DNA of 64,000 nucleotides from Zhengitettix transpicula (Eukaryota > Arthropoda > Insecta > Orthoptera > Tetrigidae), in assembly GCA_037074705.1 (NCBI GenBank), contig CM073591.1, positions 5,324,087 to 5,388,086 of the forward strand, in the 5' to 3' direction. Both the position numbers and the translations under genes were made by a program. Positions 61,682-64,000 of the stretch are shown here, in pieces; the stretch's first letter is position 1; each line of letters starts with the position of its first letter. A model generated the notes under the pieces. That model searched no databases, was not told where the DNA came from, and worked only from the letters and a program-made list of their open reading frames with translations.

Positions 61682-63982
61682 GTTAGGAACGGAATATTTG
61701 TCAATAAAAATTATTACAAGTCTACATATTGCCAATTTTTTATTGTAAAGTAATGGTATTAGCACTCCTAAGTAGTGCAGAAAATTTGAACTGTTATGTC
61801 TTGATACCATTATTTTTTGTGAGAAAGTTTTATGATTTACTTTTCAATTAAATTAGTTCATTTCCTCCTCAAAGAAAGCAAAATTTATATATTTACTCTT
61901 GTGGATAGACATGAAATACCAACAGTTCATTTTTAACCTTAGCTGCTATACTTATATTTACAATTAATATCCTTGTTTTAGCAATTGAGTGACACCAGGA
62001 GTAAAGCTAGCTGGTATGAAAGTAGTATTCATTAATACTACATTAACTGATTATTAGTTTAAAATCTAGATGAAAAATAAACAAGTTATTCTTCAAACAA
62101 TACTGCCTGAAATGAATGTGAATTGTTAGGAGGTTACATAAAGTAGTAACTTAATTAGATTTAATAGTCTCTGCATTGAAAAACAATTTTGTCATTCTAG
62201 AAGAGAAGATATGTTTTTCTTTGAAGTTCAGTGGACGTCCGTGGTTCGATTCTTGGTCCCAGATTTTTCCATCCTAATCTGTCAACATATTTCTTTTTGT
62301 TGCTTTATTATGTTCACTTTTTTTTAAAAAAAATATTGAAAGATTGTGTGTGATACTTGACCCTCAATGGCAGAAAAGTAATACATTTTTGTAATTTCAT
62401 GTTAATGAAGAGTGAGAAGTATGTAATAAATATATTTTAAAAGTGGAATATATCTGATGGGTCAAGCCCTAAGTTCTTACTTTGCATTCATCTCTATTCA
62501 TTTTGTGTTTTGTTTTATTTAGGAGCCGTTTGATCCTGATGAATTTGTAGAGCGGATGGCATGGCGCACGGTGGCAGGAACTCGGGATGAAGGCACTGGC
62601 TACTTTGACCCTGTACTCCTTCATGAAACATTCCTCAAGGCCATCAAGTGAGCGGGATAATAGAATTATGTACCTTTTTACAATCACATATCTCTGAACA
62701 TTGAATGGAAATGATTTTAGCTAATTAATATTTCATATTACATTCTAAGGTTTTTCTTTATCAAATATTGCCAACCATGATAATACCATAATTTTCCTTG
62801 TATTATTTTCTGTGCCACATTTCCTAAGTTTCAAATGTATTTTCAAAATAAAAATGTTATGAGTCTGAAAATCATGTCTCCCTGTACAGGGATCTCCAAG
62901 TCTTGCAAGATAAGCAACAGAAGAAATGTGAGCGTCTTGAAACAATTTGCAGGGAAGAGGAGTCAAACCACTGGCAGCGTGTGTCATGTCTGCAGGAACA
63001 GAACAAGGTATAAAATAAGCGTTGTAAGTTCACCTCATTAATCTGAAGTGTCTGTGTTGATTAACATTTTAATAATGTTAGTATTGCAATGCTTCATAAA
63101 ACAAATCAATTTTTTGTTAAATAATGATTTTATCTTTTTTTATCAAAGCTGTTTTCATTATTTTTTAAACAAAAGCAAATACCAATTTATTTAAATAGAT
63201 ATAATGATGTATATGTGTATTGCCATCAAAGGAGCTCTTAACATGTTATGTCACAGTTGTCTGGCAAAATAAAGTGCATGTCAGTTCAATCATCACAAAA
63301 TGAATTTTTAATTATTTAATAGACATTGAAGGACTGAATATTGATGGACAACAATATTCATGCCAACCACAATTATTTTTTTTTAAAAAAAAAGCTATGT
63401 TAGTGGAAGAACTGGTAAGTTCTACATCAGGAGCAGGACTTTGTATGGAAAAGAAACATTGCCATTAAGAAGGGAGAAGAAATACCTGAATAGTTTTGAA
63501 ATGTGATGGAGAATAATTGAATAAATAATGTTGACGGGGAAGGTAAAAATGAAGACGTTCTAGTAAGAGTAAATTAGGAGTAAAAGATACATCTGAACTG
63601 AAAGTATTAAGAGAAATGTAAACCAAATTGGACACATCCTAAGGATGAGTTGTTTACTGTATGCCATCATTGAAGGAAGGACATATGGATAGTACGCGAA
63701 CATAGAAGGAAGCACTCGTGGACAAAGTTCCAAGTCCATACTGGAAGAACAAGAAGAGTGCAGCTTCTAGACTACTAGAAGGGAGAAATAAGATATTTGG
63801 TGATGAAGGACAGGACAAGGTGGAGAAGAAAATTTACAGTTGAAGGATCTGGCAGAATACTTCTTAATGATAATGTGTTAGCAAGACAATAAAAAATACT
63901 ATTTAATAATTGTGTTTATCTCCATTTTCAGGTGTGGAGTGATGTTTATAATAATCTATTACTCAATGTTAATGAGTTGTCA
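61652..63982 (+). CDS. Sec10: Exocyst complex component Sec10 (EXOC5), N-terminal exons
   Basis: Four exons join in frame: 61652-61681, 62523-62647, 62890-63007 and 63932-63982, giving 108 codons. The gene continues beyond the right edge. The protein begins MMQYMKEFEQ, then EPFDPDEFVERMAWRT, GYFDPVLLHETFLKAI, KDLQVLQDKQQKKCERLE and EEESNHWQRVSCLQEQNK, ending VNELS at donor TCA|gtaaag. This matches the N-terminus of Sec10/EXOC5, including the long N-terminal coiled coil (heptads from about residue 48). Sec10 is one of eight subunits of the exocyst, which tethers secretory vesicles to the plasma membrane. Exons 2-4 are secure. The first exon is shorter and less certain, because its donor (CAG|gttagg) is weak, but it gives the expected residues in the right phase. 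Confidence 0.88.
61682..62522. other. Sec10 intron 1
   Basis: AT-rich, 841 bp. A tRNA B-box-like string (ggttcgattc) at about 62243 has no tRNA around it. Nothing else was seen. Confidence 0.6.
62523..62647 (+). CDS. Sec10: Sec10 coding exon 2
   Basis: 125 bp after acceptor tttatttag and ending AA|gtgagc. It encodes EPFDPDEFVERMAWRT and continues to HETFLKAI. Confidence 0.92.
62890..63007 (+). CDS. Sec10: Sec10 coding exon 3
   Basis: 118 bp after acceptor cctgtacag and ending AAG|gtataa. It encodes DLQVLQDKQQKKCERLE and continues to CLQEQNK, a coiled-coil-like charged segment. Confidence 0.92.
63008..63931. other. Sec10 intron 3
   Basis: 924-bp intron, AT-rich in its first half. It contains a LINE relic at about 63590-63850. 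Confidence 0.7.
63590..63850 (+). mobile_element. LINE C-terminal relic in Sec10 intron 3
   Basis: One frame reads NQIGHILRMSCLLYAIIEG followed by further basic residues and then QLLD-like and W-R-R-K-like pieces in shifted frames. GHILR...CLL..IIEG followed by R-rich and QLLDD segments is a standard C-terminal pattern of arthropod LINE polymerases. Stops and frameshifts show that it is dead. Confidence 0.55.
63932..63982 (+). CDS. Sec10: Sec10 coding exon 4
   Basis: 51 bp after acceptor cattttcag and ending TCA|gtaaag. It encodes VWSDVYNNLLLNVNELS, aligned with the segment before the conserved HLGDQLE region of Sec10. Reading past the donor hits a stop after two codons, which supports the splice. 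Confidence 0.8.
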
Positions 63983-64000
63983 GTAAAGTTTTAATTTTCA

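Noticed and set aside
62225..62270. Second B-box-like string ggttcgattc in Sec10 intron 1
   Set aside because: No cloverleaf could be drawn around it. At most it is a remnant of a tRNA-derived repeat.

Overview
The window is animal nuclear DNA: spliced genes with GT-AG introns, abundant retroposons and fold-back elements, and AT-rich introns of up to 36 kb. The protein sequences look like those of an insect, probably one with a large repeat-rich genome such as a cockroach, stick insect or orthopteran. The species cannot be fixed from the sequence alone.

Three protein-coding genes are supported. (1) At the left edge, on the minus strand, are the first three coding exons of a UBASH3/TULA-like gene (called ecdysteroid-phosphate phosphatase in some insects), which runs off the window. 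(2) Divergent from it, with only 208 bp between the two start codons, is a complete RNA polymerase subunit gene, POLR2H (RPB8, 151 aa). It has four coding exons spread over 39 kb. Exon 1 lies at 1.7 kb, and exons 2-4 lie at 38.2-41.1 kb behind a 36.4-kb first intron. (3) At the right edge, on the plus strand, are the first four coding exons of the exocyst subunit gene Sec10/EXOC5, beginning with a 10-codon exon at 61.65 kb.

Everything else is intronic or intergenic and mostly mobile DNA. This includes a polyA retroposon family (six copies, one with a perfect 12-bp target duplication), LINE fragments recognisable by translation, four LTR-like elements that all abut (TA)n tracts, and a 627-bp repeat present twice, nearly identical, that carries a decayed GIY-YIG (Penelope-type) reading frame. 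There is also a fold-back (MITE-like) family with at least 13 copies, several unrelated palindromes of 100-950 bp, and a degenerate tandem array of about 7 kb (10.8-18.0 kb) rich in C-runs.

Base composition changes sharply. Most of the window is AT-rich, but about 33.8-41.3 kb is CpG- and GC-rich. POLR2H straddles the change: exon 1 uses mostly A/T-ending codons, while exons 2-4 are almost all G/C-ending. A CpG-rich block just upstream of exon 2 looks like a second promoter, with an in-frame ATG reading into exon 2. I found no complete autonomous transposon, no RNA gene, and nothing I would call a new multi-gene system. The points most worth checking are the possible second POLR2H promoter, the UBASH3 exon relic inside the POLR2H intron, the excess of TGACGTCA octamers, the hammerhead-like motifs shared by several repeat families, and the LTR/(TA)n association.
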